Part shown: positions 42,953 to 50,731 of the stretch, piece by piece
Layout: every line of letters begins with the position of its first letter
How positions within the stretch are numbered: the stretch's first letter is position 1
Source: Nocardioides alkalitolerans DSM 16699
Lineage (GTDB): Bacteria > Actinomycetota > Actinomycetes > Propionibacteriales > Nocardioidaceae
Direction: 5' to 3'
DNA: 64,000 nucleotides
Assembly (NCBI RefSeq): GCF_000426525.1
Contig: NZ_KE384533.1
Location: 722,562 to 786,561 of the forward strand
The notes under the pieces: generated by a model
What the model was told of the DNA's origin: nothing
Database searches by the model: none
Seen by the model: the letters and a program-made list of their open reading frames with translations, nothing else
Program-made: the position numbers and the translations under genes

Positions 42953-43052
42953 GCGGACTCCGGCCGGTGAAAGGTGCGGGCGTGAGTCCGCGCCCGTGCT
43001 CTGGCGAGCCGCTGCGGACTGGGACCCGTCAGAAGTGTCGGCCTCAGTCCGC
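42953..43052 (+). repeat. Family C hairpin array, two units (5' side of AbiEi-type gene)
   Basis: Two more units in the same orientation as the five at 41600-41894. Left arms GCGGACT start at 42953 and 43014, right arms AGTCCGC at 42985 and 43046, again exactly 32 bases apart, although the second middle region has diverged. Confidence 0.8.
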
Positions 43053-43065
43053 ACCCGCCCGCGGG

Positions 43066-43094
43066 AGCGCCGGGGGAGCGCCGGGGGAGCGCCG
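43066..43094 (+). repeat. 11-base tandem repeat
   Basis: AGCGCCGGGGG repeated about 2.7 times between family C units and the 3' end of the polyphosphate glucokinase gene. Confidence 0.6.
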
Positions 43095-43115
43095 AGGTCC
43101 AGGGGGACTGCCGCC

Positions 43116-43910
43116 TCAGCCCCCGTGCGCCCGCTGGGCGGCGAGGGCGGCGCCGACGATGCCCGCGGAGTTGCGCAGGGTGGCCGGCACGATCGGGGTG
43201 CGGATGTCGATCTTGGGCAGGAACTTGTCGGCCTTCTTGCTGACGCCGCCGCCGACGACGAGCAGGTCGGGGGAGAAGAGGCGCTCGAGCGTCCGGTAGA
43301 AGACGGTGAGGCGGCCGGCCCACTCGTCCCAGCCGAGGTCGTCGCGCTCGCGGATGCTGTTCGCGGTCCAGCCCTCGGCGTGCACGGCCTCGGGCTGGTG
43401 CTTGCCGCCACCGTCGTACCCCTCGAGCGAGAGCCAGAGGTGGCCGAGCTCGGCGTTGGGCACGAGCACGCCGTCGTGGACGAGGGCGGCGCCGATGCCG
43501 GTGCCGAGGGTCGTGACGAGCACGAGGCCCGCCTGGCCGCGGGCCGCGCCGTAGGTCGCCTCGGCCAGCCCCGCCGCGTCGGCGTCGTTGAGCACCTCGA
43601 CCGGCCGGCCGAGGGCCTCGCCGAAGACGGCGGCGGCGTCGGTGTCGATCCAGGTCTGGTCGATGTTCGCGGCCGATCCGATGACGCCGTGGCGCACGAT
43701 GCCGGGCACGGTGACGCCGACCGGGCCGTCGTTGTCGGGGAACGCGGCCGCGAGCTGCTCGAGCACGTCGGCGACGTTGTCGGGCGTGGACGACTCCGGG
43801 GTCGGGATGCGCACGCGCTCGGCCGCGAACTCGCCCTTCTCCAGGTCGACGGGCGCTGCCTTGATGCCGCTGCCGCCGAAGTCGACGCCGAGGGGGAGTC
43901 CGCTGCTCAT
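43116..43910 (-). CDS. ppgK: Polyphosphate glucokinase
   Basis: A 264-residue ROK-type kinase that phosphorylates glucose with polyphosphate (and usually ATP), feeding glycolysis. Motifs are LGVDFGGSGIKAAPVDLEKG at the phosphate-binding start, LNDADAAGLAEATYGAA with the catalytic Asp, TLGTGIGAALVHDG and ELGHLWLSLEGYDGGG. Length and motifs fit actinomycete PpgK. ATG 43910 is used; an ATG three codons upstream is possible. It is divergent from the maleylpyruvate isomerase-type gene. Cytoplasmic. Confidence 0.95.
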   Translation of the reverse strand: MSSGLPLGVDFGGSGIKAAPVDLEKGEFAAERVRIPTPESSTPDNVADVLEQLAAAFPDNDGPVGVTVPGIVRHGVIGSAANIDQTWIDTDAAAVFGEALGRPVEVLNDADAAGLAEATYGAARGQAGLVLVTTLGTGIGAALVHDGVLVPNAELGHLWLSLEGYDGGGKHQPEAVHAEGWTANSIRERDDLGWDEWAGRLTVFYRTLERLFSPDLLVVGGGVSKKADKFLPKIDIRTPIVPATLRNSAGIVGAALAAQRAHGG

Positions 43911-43968
43911 GGGGTCCATGGGACCACGGCGCTGGCGCACCAGGGCCCCACAGGTCGATGATCGCGGG

Positions 43969-44772
43969 ATGACGGTGCCTCGCGTCGACCTGCCGATGTC
44001 CACCCACCTGCTCGCGCTCGGCACGGCGGCGGCCGAGCTCGGCGGCCACGCGGCGGCCGCCGGCCGGGACGCCCCGGTGCCGGGCTGTCCCGACTGGACC
44101 GTCGCGGACCTCGTCGCCCACCAGGGCATGGTGCACCGCTGGGCGACGGCCACCCTCGAGGGGCGCGACGTGGACGACGCGGCCCTCGAGGCCGAGGGCC
44201 TGGCCGCGCCCGAGCCGACGGAGTGGCTGGCCGCGGGGGCGGCGACCCTCGTGGCGGCCCTGGAGGGGGCGGACGACGACCTCGACGTGAGGGTCTTCCT
44301 CCGCGACCCGCCCCCGCCGCGGCAGTTCTGGGCCCGTCGGCAGGCCCACGAGACGACGGTCCACGCGGTCGACGCGCTCGCCGCCGCGCTGGGTCGCGCC
44401 CCGCTCGCGGCGGAGACGTGGATCGACCCGCTGGTCGCCGCCGACGGGGTCGACGAGCTGCTGACCGGCTTCCTGACCCGCTCGACGTCCCGGCTGCGCA
44501 GCGAGCGACCGCTGCGCGTGGTGGTCGCGCCGACCGACGCTGCCCTGTGGTGGCAGGTCGACGTGGGCGAGGGGCCGCCCGTGACGACGCGGCACGCGGT
44601 CGGGCCGGGCTCGGCCCACGACGGCTCCGACGCCGATCTCGTGCTGACGGCCCCCGCCGTGCCGACGTACCTCACGTTGTGGAACCGCGGCGACGAGGCG
44701 ACGGCCCACGCGGCGGGCCGGGCCGCGGAGGAGGCGCTCGAGCTCTGGCGCGCGACGGCGCGGGTGACCTGA
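43969..44772 (+). CDS. Maleylpyruvate isomerase family, mycothiol-dependent enzyme
   Basis: A 267-residue protein. The N-terminal DinB-like helical bundle carries the metal-site pattern of mycothiol-dependent enzymes: CPDWTVADLVAHQGMVHRW and ARRQAHETTVHAVDAL, giving two His from the second motif and one from the first. The C-terminal domain is the usual SCP2-like partner. Presence of this family implies mycothiol as the thiol cofactor. ATG 43969 follows GATGAT by six bases and has no ribosome site. The true substrate is unknown, as most members are not maleylpyruvate isomerases. Confidence 0.88.
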   Translation: MTVPRVDLPMSTHLLALGTAAAELGGHAAAAGRDAPVPGCPDWTVADLVAHQGMVHRWATATLEGRDVDDAALEAEGLAAPEPTEWLAAGAATLVAALEGADDDLDVRVFLRDPPPPRQFWARRQAHETTVHAVDALAAALGRAPLAAETWIDPLVAADGVDELLTGFLTRSTSRLRSERPLRVVVAPTDAALWWQVDVGEGPPVTTRHAVGPGSAHDGSDADLVLTAPAVPTYLTLWNRGDEATAHAAGRAAEEALELWRATARVT

Positions 44773-44809
44773 CGACCCACGACCCGTCGCTTTACACATC
44801 GCCCCCTCT

Positions 44810-44846
44810 TGTCAAACGGTTGACATTCTGGTTTGGTTTGTCAACC
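44810..44846. promoter_or_regulatory. Operator-like half-site cluster upstream of alkB
   Basis: TGTCAA (44810-44815) faces TTGACA (44820-44825) over a 4-base spacer, and TGTCAACC follows at 44839-44846, itself an inverted match to GGTTGACA at 44818-44825. The block is AT-rich compared with its surroundings. It is the probable binding site of the TetR regulator encoded at the end of the alk operon. Confidence 0.6.
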
Positions 44847-44865
44847 GGCCCGCGTGATGCGGGCC
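44847..44865 (+). promoter_or_regulatory. Leader hairpin upstream of alkB
   Basis: Perfect 7-base arms GGCCCGC and GCGGGCC around GTGAT, directly after the half-site cluster and 49 bases before the alkB start. It could be in the 5' leader as a stabilising or attenuating stem. Confidence 0.35.
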
Positions 44866-44914
44866 ACACCGACCGCGCACGGCGGGAGGTGGACGACACC
44901 CGGAGGTGCCGCCG

Positions 44915-46438
44915 ATGACGACGAGCCCTGACCCCCTGCCCACCCCCGCCGAGGCGCTCGTGCGCCGCACCGCCGACGGCACGGGCACCGTGACGACCGC
45001 GTCGACCGAGCAGTGGCGCGACCCGAAGCGCTACCTCTGGCTGATCGGCCTCGTCGTGCCCTCGCTGGCGTTCGTGGCCATCGCCGGCTGGGTGCTCACC
45101 GGCTGGAGCGTGTGGCTCTGGCTCGGGCCCGTCGTGATCCTCGTGGTCGTGCCCGCCTTCGACCTGCTCGTCGGCCTCGACCGCTCCAACCCGCCGGACG
45201 ACGTCATCGAGGCGCTGGAGAACGACAGGTACTACCGCTGGATCACCTACGCGTTCCTCCCGATCCAGTACGCGGGCTTCGTCGCCGCCATGTGGCTCGT
45301 CGCGGGCGGCGAGCTGTACGGCGACCAGCTCACGCTGGCCGACAAGATCGGCATCGCCGTCTCGATCGGGTGCATCGGCGGCATCGGCATCAACACCGCG
45401 CACGAGCTGGGCCACAAGAAGGAGGCCAACGAGCGCTGGCTCTCGAAGGTCGCGCTGGCGCAGGTCGCCTACGGCCACTTCTACATCGAGCACAACCGCG
45501 GCCACCACGTGCGCGTCGCCACCCCGGAGGACCCGGCCAGCTCGCGCCTGGGCGAGAGCTTCTACCGGTTCTGGCCGCGCACCGTGATCGGCTCGCTGCG
45601 CAGCGCCTGGAGCCTGGAGAAGAAGCGCTACGCCCGCAAGAAGACCCACCCGTTCCACCTCGGCAACGACGTGCTCAACGCCTGGCTGATGACCGCCGTG
45701 CTCTGGGGCGGCCTGACCGTGTGGCTGGGCTGGGAGATCCTGCCTTTCCTGCTCGTGCAGGCGGTCGTCGGGTTCACGCTCCTCGAGGTCGTCAACTACA
45801 TGGAGCACTACGGCATGCTGCGGCGCAAGGTCGGCAAGGCCGGTCGCGAGCGCTACGAGCGCGTCGCCCCGCACCACAGCTGGAACTCCAACAACATCGC
45901 CACCAACGTGCTGCTCTACCACCTGCAGCGCCACAGCGACCACCACGCCAACCCGACCCGTCGCTACCAGACGCTGCGCGACTTCGAGGAGTCCCCGGTG
46001 CTGCCCACCGGCTACGCCGGGATGATCGTGCTCGCCATCGTGCCGCCGCTGTGGCGCCGCGTGATGGACCCGCGCGTGCTCGCCCACGTGCGCGGCGACC
46101 TCGACGACGTCAACGTGCAGCCGGGCCACCGCGAGAAGCTCGAGAAGCGGTACGCCGCACTGCTCCGGGCCCACGCGGTCGCCGAGGCCGAGCGCGCCCT
46201 GGAGGACCAGCGCCTCCAGGACGAGGCCCGCGTCGAGGCCGAGCGTCTGGCTGCCGACGACGTGGTCGCCGCCCGGTGCCCCGGCTGCGACTACGTGTAC
46301 GACGTGGCCGCCGGCGAGGAGCGCGAGGGCTTCGCGGCCGGCACCGGCTGGTCGCAGGTGCCCGACGACTGGTGCTGCCCCGACTGCGGGGTGCGCGAGA
46401 AGGTCGACTTCGTGCCGCTCACCTCGCTGCCGGCCTGA
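44915..46438 (+). CDS. alkB: Alkane 1-monooxygenase fused to rubredoxin
   Basis: A 507-residue fusion that hydroxylates terminal carbons of n-alkanes. The AlkB part (about 30-400) has six membrane spans and the histidine motifs HELGHKK, HNRGHH and LQRHSDHH plus NYMEHYG, which bind the di-iron centre. A charged, Ala/Glu-rich linker leads to a C-terminal rubredoxin with CPGCDYVYD and CCPDCGV, four cysteines for one iron. ATG 44915 has GGAGG eight bases upstream and is preferred over the GTG nine bases before. It is followed by ferredoxin, ferredoxin reductase and TetR genes. The fused rubredoxin delivers electrons directly to the hydroxylase. Confidence 0.97.
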   Translation: MTTSPDPLPTPAEALVRRTADGTGTVTTASTEQWRDPKRYLWLIGLVVPSLAFVAIAGWVLTGWSVWLWLGPVVILVVVPAFDLLVGLDRSNPPDDVIEALENDRYYRWITYAFLPIQYAGFVAAMWLVAGGELYGDQLTLADKIGIAVSIGCIGGIGINTAHELGHKKEANERWLSKVALAQVAYGHFYIEHNRGHHVRVATPEDPASSRLGESFYRFWPRTVIGSLRSAWSLEKKRYARKKTHPFHLGNDVLNAWLMTAVLWGGLTVWLGWEILPFLLVQAVVGFTLLEVVNYMEHYGMLRRKVGKAGRERYERVAPHHSWNSNNIATNVLLYHLQRHSDHHANPTRRYQTLRDFEESPVLPTGYAGMIVLAIVPPLWRRVMDPRVLAHVRGDLDDVNVQPGHREKLEKRYAALLRAHAVAEAERALEDQRLQDEARVEAERLAADDVVAARCPGCDYVYDVAAGEEREGFAAGTGWSQVPDDWCCPDCGVREKVDFVPLTSLPA

Positions 46439-46505
46439 CGCCCCGCCGCGCCCCGCCGTACCCCCCAGCACCTCCACCACCGCATCCAGCACCCCGAGGA
46501 GAGTC

Positions 46506-46697
46506 ATGAAGATCGTCGCCGCGCTCGACACCTGCGAGGGCCTCGGCATGTGCGAGGCCATGGCCCCCGACTTCTTCGAGGTCGGTGACGACGGCGTCGT
46601 CGAGGTGCTCGACGACTCGCCGGGCGAGGAGCACCGCACCGACCTCGCCGCCGCGGTCGACGCCTGCCCGGTGCTCGCCCTTACGCTCCAGGGATGA
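46506..46697 (+). CDS. 3Fe-4S type ferredoxin
   Basis: A 63-residue ferredoxin of the kind that serves cytochromes P450. Three cluster cysteines are present, C10 and C16 in CEGLGMCEAMAPDFF and C54 in DACPVLALTL; the spacing C-x5-C with a distant Cys-Pro fits a 3Fe-4S cluster, though a 4Fe-4S form is possible. The ribosome site GAGGAG lies six bases upstream. Its stop overlaps the reductase start (ATGA). In this operon it probably shuttles electrons from the reductase to the rubredoxin domain of AlkB. Confidence 0.93.
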   Translation: MKIVAALDTCEGLGMCEAMAPDFFEVGDDGVVEVLDDSPGEEHRTDLAAAVDACPVLALTLQG

Positions 46698-48043
46698 GTG
46701 CCGAGCCCTCCGTCACGCCTCCCGCCGGGGCCGCCCCGGCCACCCCGGTACGGCGCCTCGTCGTCGTCGGCGCGTCGCTCGCGGGTCTGCGGGCGGTCGA
46801 GGCGGCGCGGCGGGCGGGGTACGACGGCGCGCTCACCCTCGTCGGGGCCGAGGAGCACCTGCCCTACGACCGGCCGCCGCTGTCGAAGGCGTTCCTCGAC
46901 GTCGACGGCGCCCGCGGGGCCGACACGGTGATGACCTTCCGCACCGAGGAGCAGCTGCGCGACGAGCTCGGGGTCGACCTGCGCCTCGGCAGCCCGGCCA
47001 CCGGCCTCGACACGGATGCTCGCGAGGTGCTGGTGGGCGACGAGCGGATCCCGTACGACGGGCTGGTCATCGCCACCGGCTCCGTGCCGCGCTGGCTGCC
47101 GGGCACCGACCCGGCCGACGACGGGCCGGTCGGGGGCGTCACCCAGCTGCGCACGCTGGACGACGCCCGCACCGTGCGCACCGCCCTCGAGGCCGGGGCA
47201 CGGCTGGTGGTCGTGGGTGCCGGCTTCATCGGCTCCGAGGTGGCCTCCGCGGCCCGCAAGCGCGGACTGCCCGTGACGGTCGTCGAGGCGCTCGACCTGC
47301 CGCTCACCCGCTCCATCGGGCCCGAGGTGGGCGCCGTCTGCGCCGATCTCCACCGCGCCGCCGGCACCGACCTGCGCCTCGGCGTCGGCGTCGCCGGACT
47401 CGAGACGGAGCCCGTCGCCGCTGGGGCCGAGCCCGCTCCCGGCGGGGCAGGGCGCCGGGTGACCGGCGTACGCCTCGACGACGGCACCGTGCTGCCCGCC
47501 GACCTCGTGGTGCTGGGCATCGGCGTCCGACCCGCGACGGCGTGGCTCGAGGGCAGCGGGGTGCCCCTGCACGAGGGCGACCGGGGCGTGGTCGTGGACG
47601 CGACGCTCGCGACCGGGGTGCCGGGCGTGTACGCCGCCGGCGACGTCGCCCACGTGGCCAACCCCCTCTACGACGACGAGCACCACCGCCTCGAGCACTG
47701 GACGAACGCGGCCGACCACGGCGGCGCCGCGGCCCGCCACCTGCTCGACCCCGCGGCCGCCCGGCCGGTCGAGACGGTGCCCTACTTCTGGTCGGACTGG
47801 TACGACCACCGCCTCCAGTTCGTCGGCACGCCGCGGGCCGACGAGGTGCGGGTCGTGGCCGACGACCGGGCGAGCGACGGCGGGTTCGTGGCGCTCTACC
47901 GCCGCGCCGACCGGGTCGTCGGGGCGCTCGTGCTCGACCGGCCCCGCGACGTGATGAAGCTGCGCCGGCGCATCGCCGACCGCGGGCCGTGGGACGAGGC
48001 GGTGGAGCACGTCGTCACGACGCCGCCGCGCGCGAAGCGATGA
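46694..48043 (+). CDS. FAD-dependent ferredoxin/rubredoxin reductase
   Basis: A 449-residue NAD(P)H-dependent flavoprotein. The FAD motif is VVVGASLAGLRAVEAAR, the NAD(P)H motif VVVGAGFIGSEVASAAR, the second FAD motif VPGVYAAGDVA, and the C-terminal reductase domain begins near YFWSDWYDHRLQFVG. LPYDRPPLSK is typical of the group. ATG 46694 is coupled to the ferredoxin stop. It should pass electrons from NAD(P)H to the ferredoxin and on to the AlkB fusion. An insertion rich in Ala/Gly (near 240) is unusual but probably a surface loop. Confidence 0.94.
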   Translation: MSAEPSVTPPAGAAPATPVRRLVVVGASLAGLRAVEAARRAGYDGALTLVGAEEHLPYDRPPLSKAFLDVDGARGADTVMTFRTEEQLRDELGVDLRLGSPATGLDTDAREVLVGDERIPYDGLVIATGSVPRWLPGTDPADDGPVGGVTQLRTLDDARTVRTALEAGARLVVVGAGFIGSEVASAARKRGLPVTVVEALDLPLTRSIGPEVGAVCADLHRAAGTDLRLGVGVAGLETEPVAAGAEPAPGGAGRRVTGVRLDDGTVLPADLVVLGIGVRPATAWLEGSGVPLHEGDRGVVVDATLATGVPGVYAAGDVAHVANPLYDDEHHRLEHWTNAADHGGAAARHLLDPAAARPVETVPYFWSDWYDHRLQFVGTPRADEVRVVADDRASDGGFVALYRRADRVVGALVLDRPRDVMKLRRRIADRGPWDEAVEHVVTTPPRAKR

Positions 48044-48065
48044 CGGTGGGCTCAGCGACCGTGCC

Positions 48066-48071
48066 TAGGAT
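48066..48071 (+). promoter_or_regulatory. -10 element, likely leaderless start of TetR gene
   Basis: TAGGAT ends seven bases before ATG 48079. It suggests an internal promoter giving a leaderless TetR transcript in addition to read-through from the alk operon. Confidence 0.4.
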
Positions 48072-48078
48072 CGGGACC

Positions 48079-48723
48079 ATGGCCGCCGACCGCACGTGGG
48101 AACCCCCGAGCGCCGGACGGCCCGACCGTCGGCCCGACCCCGCCGCCGACGAGCCCCTCACCACGCGGGACCGCATCCTCGCCGCTGCCGTGCACCTCAC
48201 CGGCACCGAGGGCTGGGGCAAGGTCACGATGGCGCGCCTCGCGGCCGCCACCGGGGTGAGCCGGCAGACCGTCTACAACGAGGTCGGCGGCAAGCCCGAC
48301 CTCGCCGAGGCGATGGTGCTGGGCGAGCTCGCCCGCTTCCTCGCCGAGGTCGACGGCGCCTTCACCGCGCACCCCGACGACCTCACGGCCGCGCTCACCG
48401 CCGCCTGCCGCGGCGTGCTCGAGGTGGCGCAGGACAACGAGCTGCTGCACGCCGTCGTGTCGGCCACGCACGGCGCGGAGACCGAGCTGCTGCCGCTGCT
48501 CACCACCCACGCCGAGTCGCTGCTCTCGACCGCGAAGGCCGTGCTGCGCGAGCGCATCACGCCGTACGACGTGGCCCTCACCCCCGCCCAGCTCGACGTC
48601 AGCGTCGACACGGTGGTGCGCACGATGCTGAGCCACGTGATGCAGCCGAGCGGCACCCCGGAGGAGACGGCGCAGGCCCTGGCCTGGGTCGCGGGCCGCG
48701 TGCTGGCCCCGGGGCGGGACTGA
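48079..48723 (+). CDS. TetR family regulator, probable alk repressor
   Basis: A 214-residue TetR protein. After a disordered N-terminus comes the helix-turn-helix (RDRILAAAVHLTGTEGWGKV, then LAAATGVSRQTVYNEVGGKP). ATG 48040 is the alternative start; it overlaps the reductase stop (ATGA) and would add 13 residues. ATG 48079 is preferred because of the -10-like TAGGAT. In other actinomycetes a TetR protein at the end of the alkB-rubredoxin operon represses it and responds to fatty acids; the same role is inferred here with the upstream TTGACA/TGTCAA cluster as target. Confidence 0.88.
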   Translation: MAADRTWEPPSAGRPDRRPDPAADEPLTTRDRILAAAVHLTGTEGWGKVTMARLAAATGVSRQTVYNEVGGKPDLAEAMVLGELARFLAEVDGAFTAHPDDLTAALTAACRGVLEVAQDNELLHAVVSATHGAETELLPLLTTHAESLLSTAKAVLRERITPYDVALTPAQLDVSVDTVVRTMLSHVMQPSGTPEETAQALAWVAGRVLAPGRD

Positions 48724-48724
48724 C

Positions 48725-49354
48725 GTGCCGGCCCCCGCGACCGTCCTGGTCACCGGCTTCGGTCCGTTCGGCGGCGGCACGGCCAACCCCTCGGGCGACG
48801 TGCTGCCGCTGGTCGCCGACGCGTGGACGCGCCCCGAGCGCCTGGTGACCGCCGTGCTGCCCGTCGAGTTCGGTACGTCGGGCGACGCCCTGCGGGTCCT
48901 GCTCGACGCGCACCGGCCGTCGGTCGTGGTGGCGCTCGGGCTGGCCCAGGGCCGGTCGGCGATCACGCCCGAGCGGGTGGCGGTGAACCTCGACGACGCC
49001 CGGATCCCCGACAACGCCGGCGCGCAGCCGTGCGACGCCCCCGTCGTCGCGGACGGTCCCACGGCGTACCTCTCGACGCTGCCCGTGAAGGCCGCCGTCG
49101 CCGCGGTCCGCGCGGCCGGGCTGCCCGCCGAGCTCTCCCACACGGCCGGCAGCTACGTGTGCAACCACGTCTTCTACGCGCTCCAGCACGCGCTCGCGGG
49201 TCGCGGGGTGCGCTCCGGGTTCGTGCACGTGCCGGGGTACGACGTGCTCGCGGCGCCGCAGCTGGCCGTCGGCGTCACGGCACTCCTGGGCGCCGTGCTC
49301 GACCGCTCGGCGGACGCCGGCGACCTCGTCGTCGCCGCCGGCATCGTCGACTGA
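48725..49354 (+). CDS. pcp: Pyroglutamyl-peptidase I
   Basis: A 209-residue cysteine peptidase of family C15 that removes N-terminal pyroglutamate from peptides. The catalytic triad is visible: Glu83 in ITPERVAVN, Cys146 in AGSYVCNHVFY and His168 in GFVHVPG. The start VLVTGFGPFGG is the family hallmark. GTG 48725 overlaps the TetR stop region by position (one base gap), so the gene may be read from the same transcript. Cytoplasmic. No functional link with alkane genes is evident. Confidence 0.95.
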   Translation: MPAPATVLVTGFGPFGGGTANPSGDVLPLVADAWTRPERLVTAVLPVEFGTSGDALRVLLDAHRPSVVVALGLAQGRSAITPERVAVNLDDARIPDNAGAQPCDAPVVADGPTAYLSTLPVKAAVAAVRAAGLPAELSHTAGSYVCNHVFYALQHALAGRGVRSGFVHVPGYDVLAAPQLAVGVTALLGAVLDRSADAGDLVVAAGIVD

Positions 49355-49420
49355 CGCCGTACCTGCCCCGCATCCGCCGTGGCCTCGGCCGAAGCGGTCC
49401 GTGAGGTGGGTCACGCCCGG

Positions 49421-49426
49421 TACGAT
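49421..49426 (+). promoter_or_regulatory. -10-like element upstream of M15 peptidase gene
   Basis: TACGAT lies 24 bases before the start, upstream of a GGAGGGAAGGGG purine-rich ribosome site. No good -35 is seen. Confidence 0.3.
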
Positions 49427-49450
49427 CCGGGGTCGGAGGGAAGGGGATCC

Positions 49451-50728
49451 ATGCGCGGGCGAAGCGGTCGTCGGCGAGCCGGCCGGCCAGCACGCCGTCG
49501 GCTCGTGGCACTGTCGTCCGCCCTGGTGCTGGCGGCCTCCCTCGCGGCCTGCGGCGTCGGTGACGACGACGTCGCCGAGGTGAGCGCGAACCCGACCGAC
49601 GACGCGCCGACCACCACCGCGCCCGGCGAGCCCGGCGTCGTGGACGAGGGCGACGCCCCGACGGAGGACGAGCGGCTCCGCGCCATGGCCGAGAACGCCG
49701 TCGACCCGCCCGGCGAGCTCACGGAGGGCCTGCTCGGCTCCGACCTCCTCGTCTACTCGACCGACCCCCTCGACGACGAGACGATCAGCGCGATCGGCGA
49801 CCTGCCCGGCGTCGTGGCGGCCGAGCCGATGGGACTCGCGCAGATCCCGGTCGAGGACCAGGTGCTGTTCGTCGCGGCCGTCGACCCCGCGTCGTACCGT
49901 CGCTTCACGCCCGCGGAGAGCGCCCAGCTGCTCGACGTCTGGACCCGGGTCGCGGGCGGCGAGGTGGCGGTGCAGGCCGACCTCGGCGAGCGGCTCCAGG
50001 ACGACGAGGGCTACCTGCGCCTCGGCAACGAGGCCACCTCGCCGCAGCTGCACGTCGGCGCGCTGGCCCCGCAGATCCCGCGCGTGCAGGCCGTCGTGAA
50101 CGAGCGCTGGGGCGCGTCGCTCGGCATCGAGGGCACGAACGCGGTGCTGATCGCGACCGGGGCGACGGCCCCGCAGGAGGTGCGGCCCGCGCTGCAGGAG
50201 ATCGCCGGCGACGGTGCCTCGGTGCAGCTGCTCGGCCCCGACCTGGACGTGACCGTGCAGCAGACCGCCGTGCTCACCGGCGGCTCGGTCGCCTCGGCCG
50301 TCGGCACGTTCAACTACCGCGTGCTCGACGGCGGCCGGCTCGCGCCCGACCAGGCGTGGGTCGACGCCAACATCCGCACCGCGCAGGTGCCGATCCTCGG
50401 CAGCGTGACCTGCCACCGGGTGATGCTGCCGCAGCTCGAGGCGGCGCTGCGCGAGGTCGTCGACCGCGGGCTGGCCGACAAGATCGTGCCGGGGCAGTAC
50501 GCCGGCTGCTACTACCCGCGCTTCATCGCGGGCTCGACCCAGCCGTCGCTGCACTCCTACGGCATCGCGTTCGACATCAACGTGCCGGGCAACCAGCGCG
50601 GCACGGTCGGCGACCTCGACCGCTCCGTCGTGCAGATCTTCAAGAAGTGGGGCTTCGCCTGGGGCGGCGACTGGAGCTACACCGACCCGATGCACTTCGA
50701 GCTCGCCCGCCTCGTCGAGGCGCGCTGA
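49451..50728 (+). CDS. Lipoprotein with C-terminal M15 D,D-carboxypeptidase-like domain
   Basis: A 425-residue lipoprotein with lipobox SLAAC (Cys34). Residues about 70-270 form a domain I do not recognise. The C-terminal 130 residues are a VanY/M15-type zinc peptidase: His368 and Asp375 in LHSYGIAFDINVP and His415 in DPMHFEL bind zinc in the order typical for the family, with GFAWGGDW between. Likely cell-wall peptide trimming at the outer face of the membrane. ATG 49451 begins the basic signal region. The convergent gene starts its 3' end three bases later. The middle domain could be a cell-wall or regulatory module. Confidence 0.87.
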   Translation: MRGRSGRRRAGRPARRRLVALSSALVLAASLAACGVGDDDVAEVSANPTDDAPTTTAPGEPGVVDEGDAPTEDERLRAMAENAVDPPGELTEGLLGSDLLVYSTDPLDDETISAIGDLPGVVAAEPMGLAQIPVEDQVLFVAAVDPASYRRFTPAESAQLLDVWTRVAGGEVAVQADLGERLQDDEGYLRLGNEATSPQLHVGALAPQIPRVQAVVNERWGASLGIEGTNAVLIATGATAPQEVRPALQEIAGDGASVQLLGPDLDVTVQQTAVLTGGSVASAVGTFNYRVLDGGRLAPDQAWVDANIRTAQVPILGSVTCHRVMLPQLEAALREVVDRGLADKIVPGQYAGCYYPRFIAGSTQPSLHSYGIAFDINVPGNQRGTVGDLDRSVVQIFKKWGFAWGGDWSYTDPMHFELARLVEAR

Positions 50729-50731
50729 GCG

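Noticed and set aside
41600..43052. Family C repeats as a CRISPR array.
   Set aside because: Spacers are similar to each other, the middle of each unit is conserved, units flank a gene on both sides, and no cas genes are present.
44791..44848. TTGACA at 44820 as a -35 box of a standard alkB promoter.
   Set aside because: No acceptable -10 occurs 16-18 bases downstream. The sequence fits better as an operator half-site of an inverted repeat.
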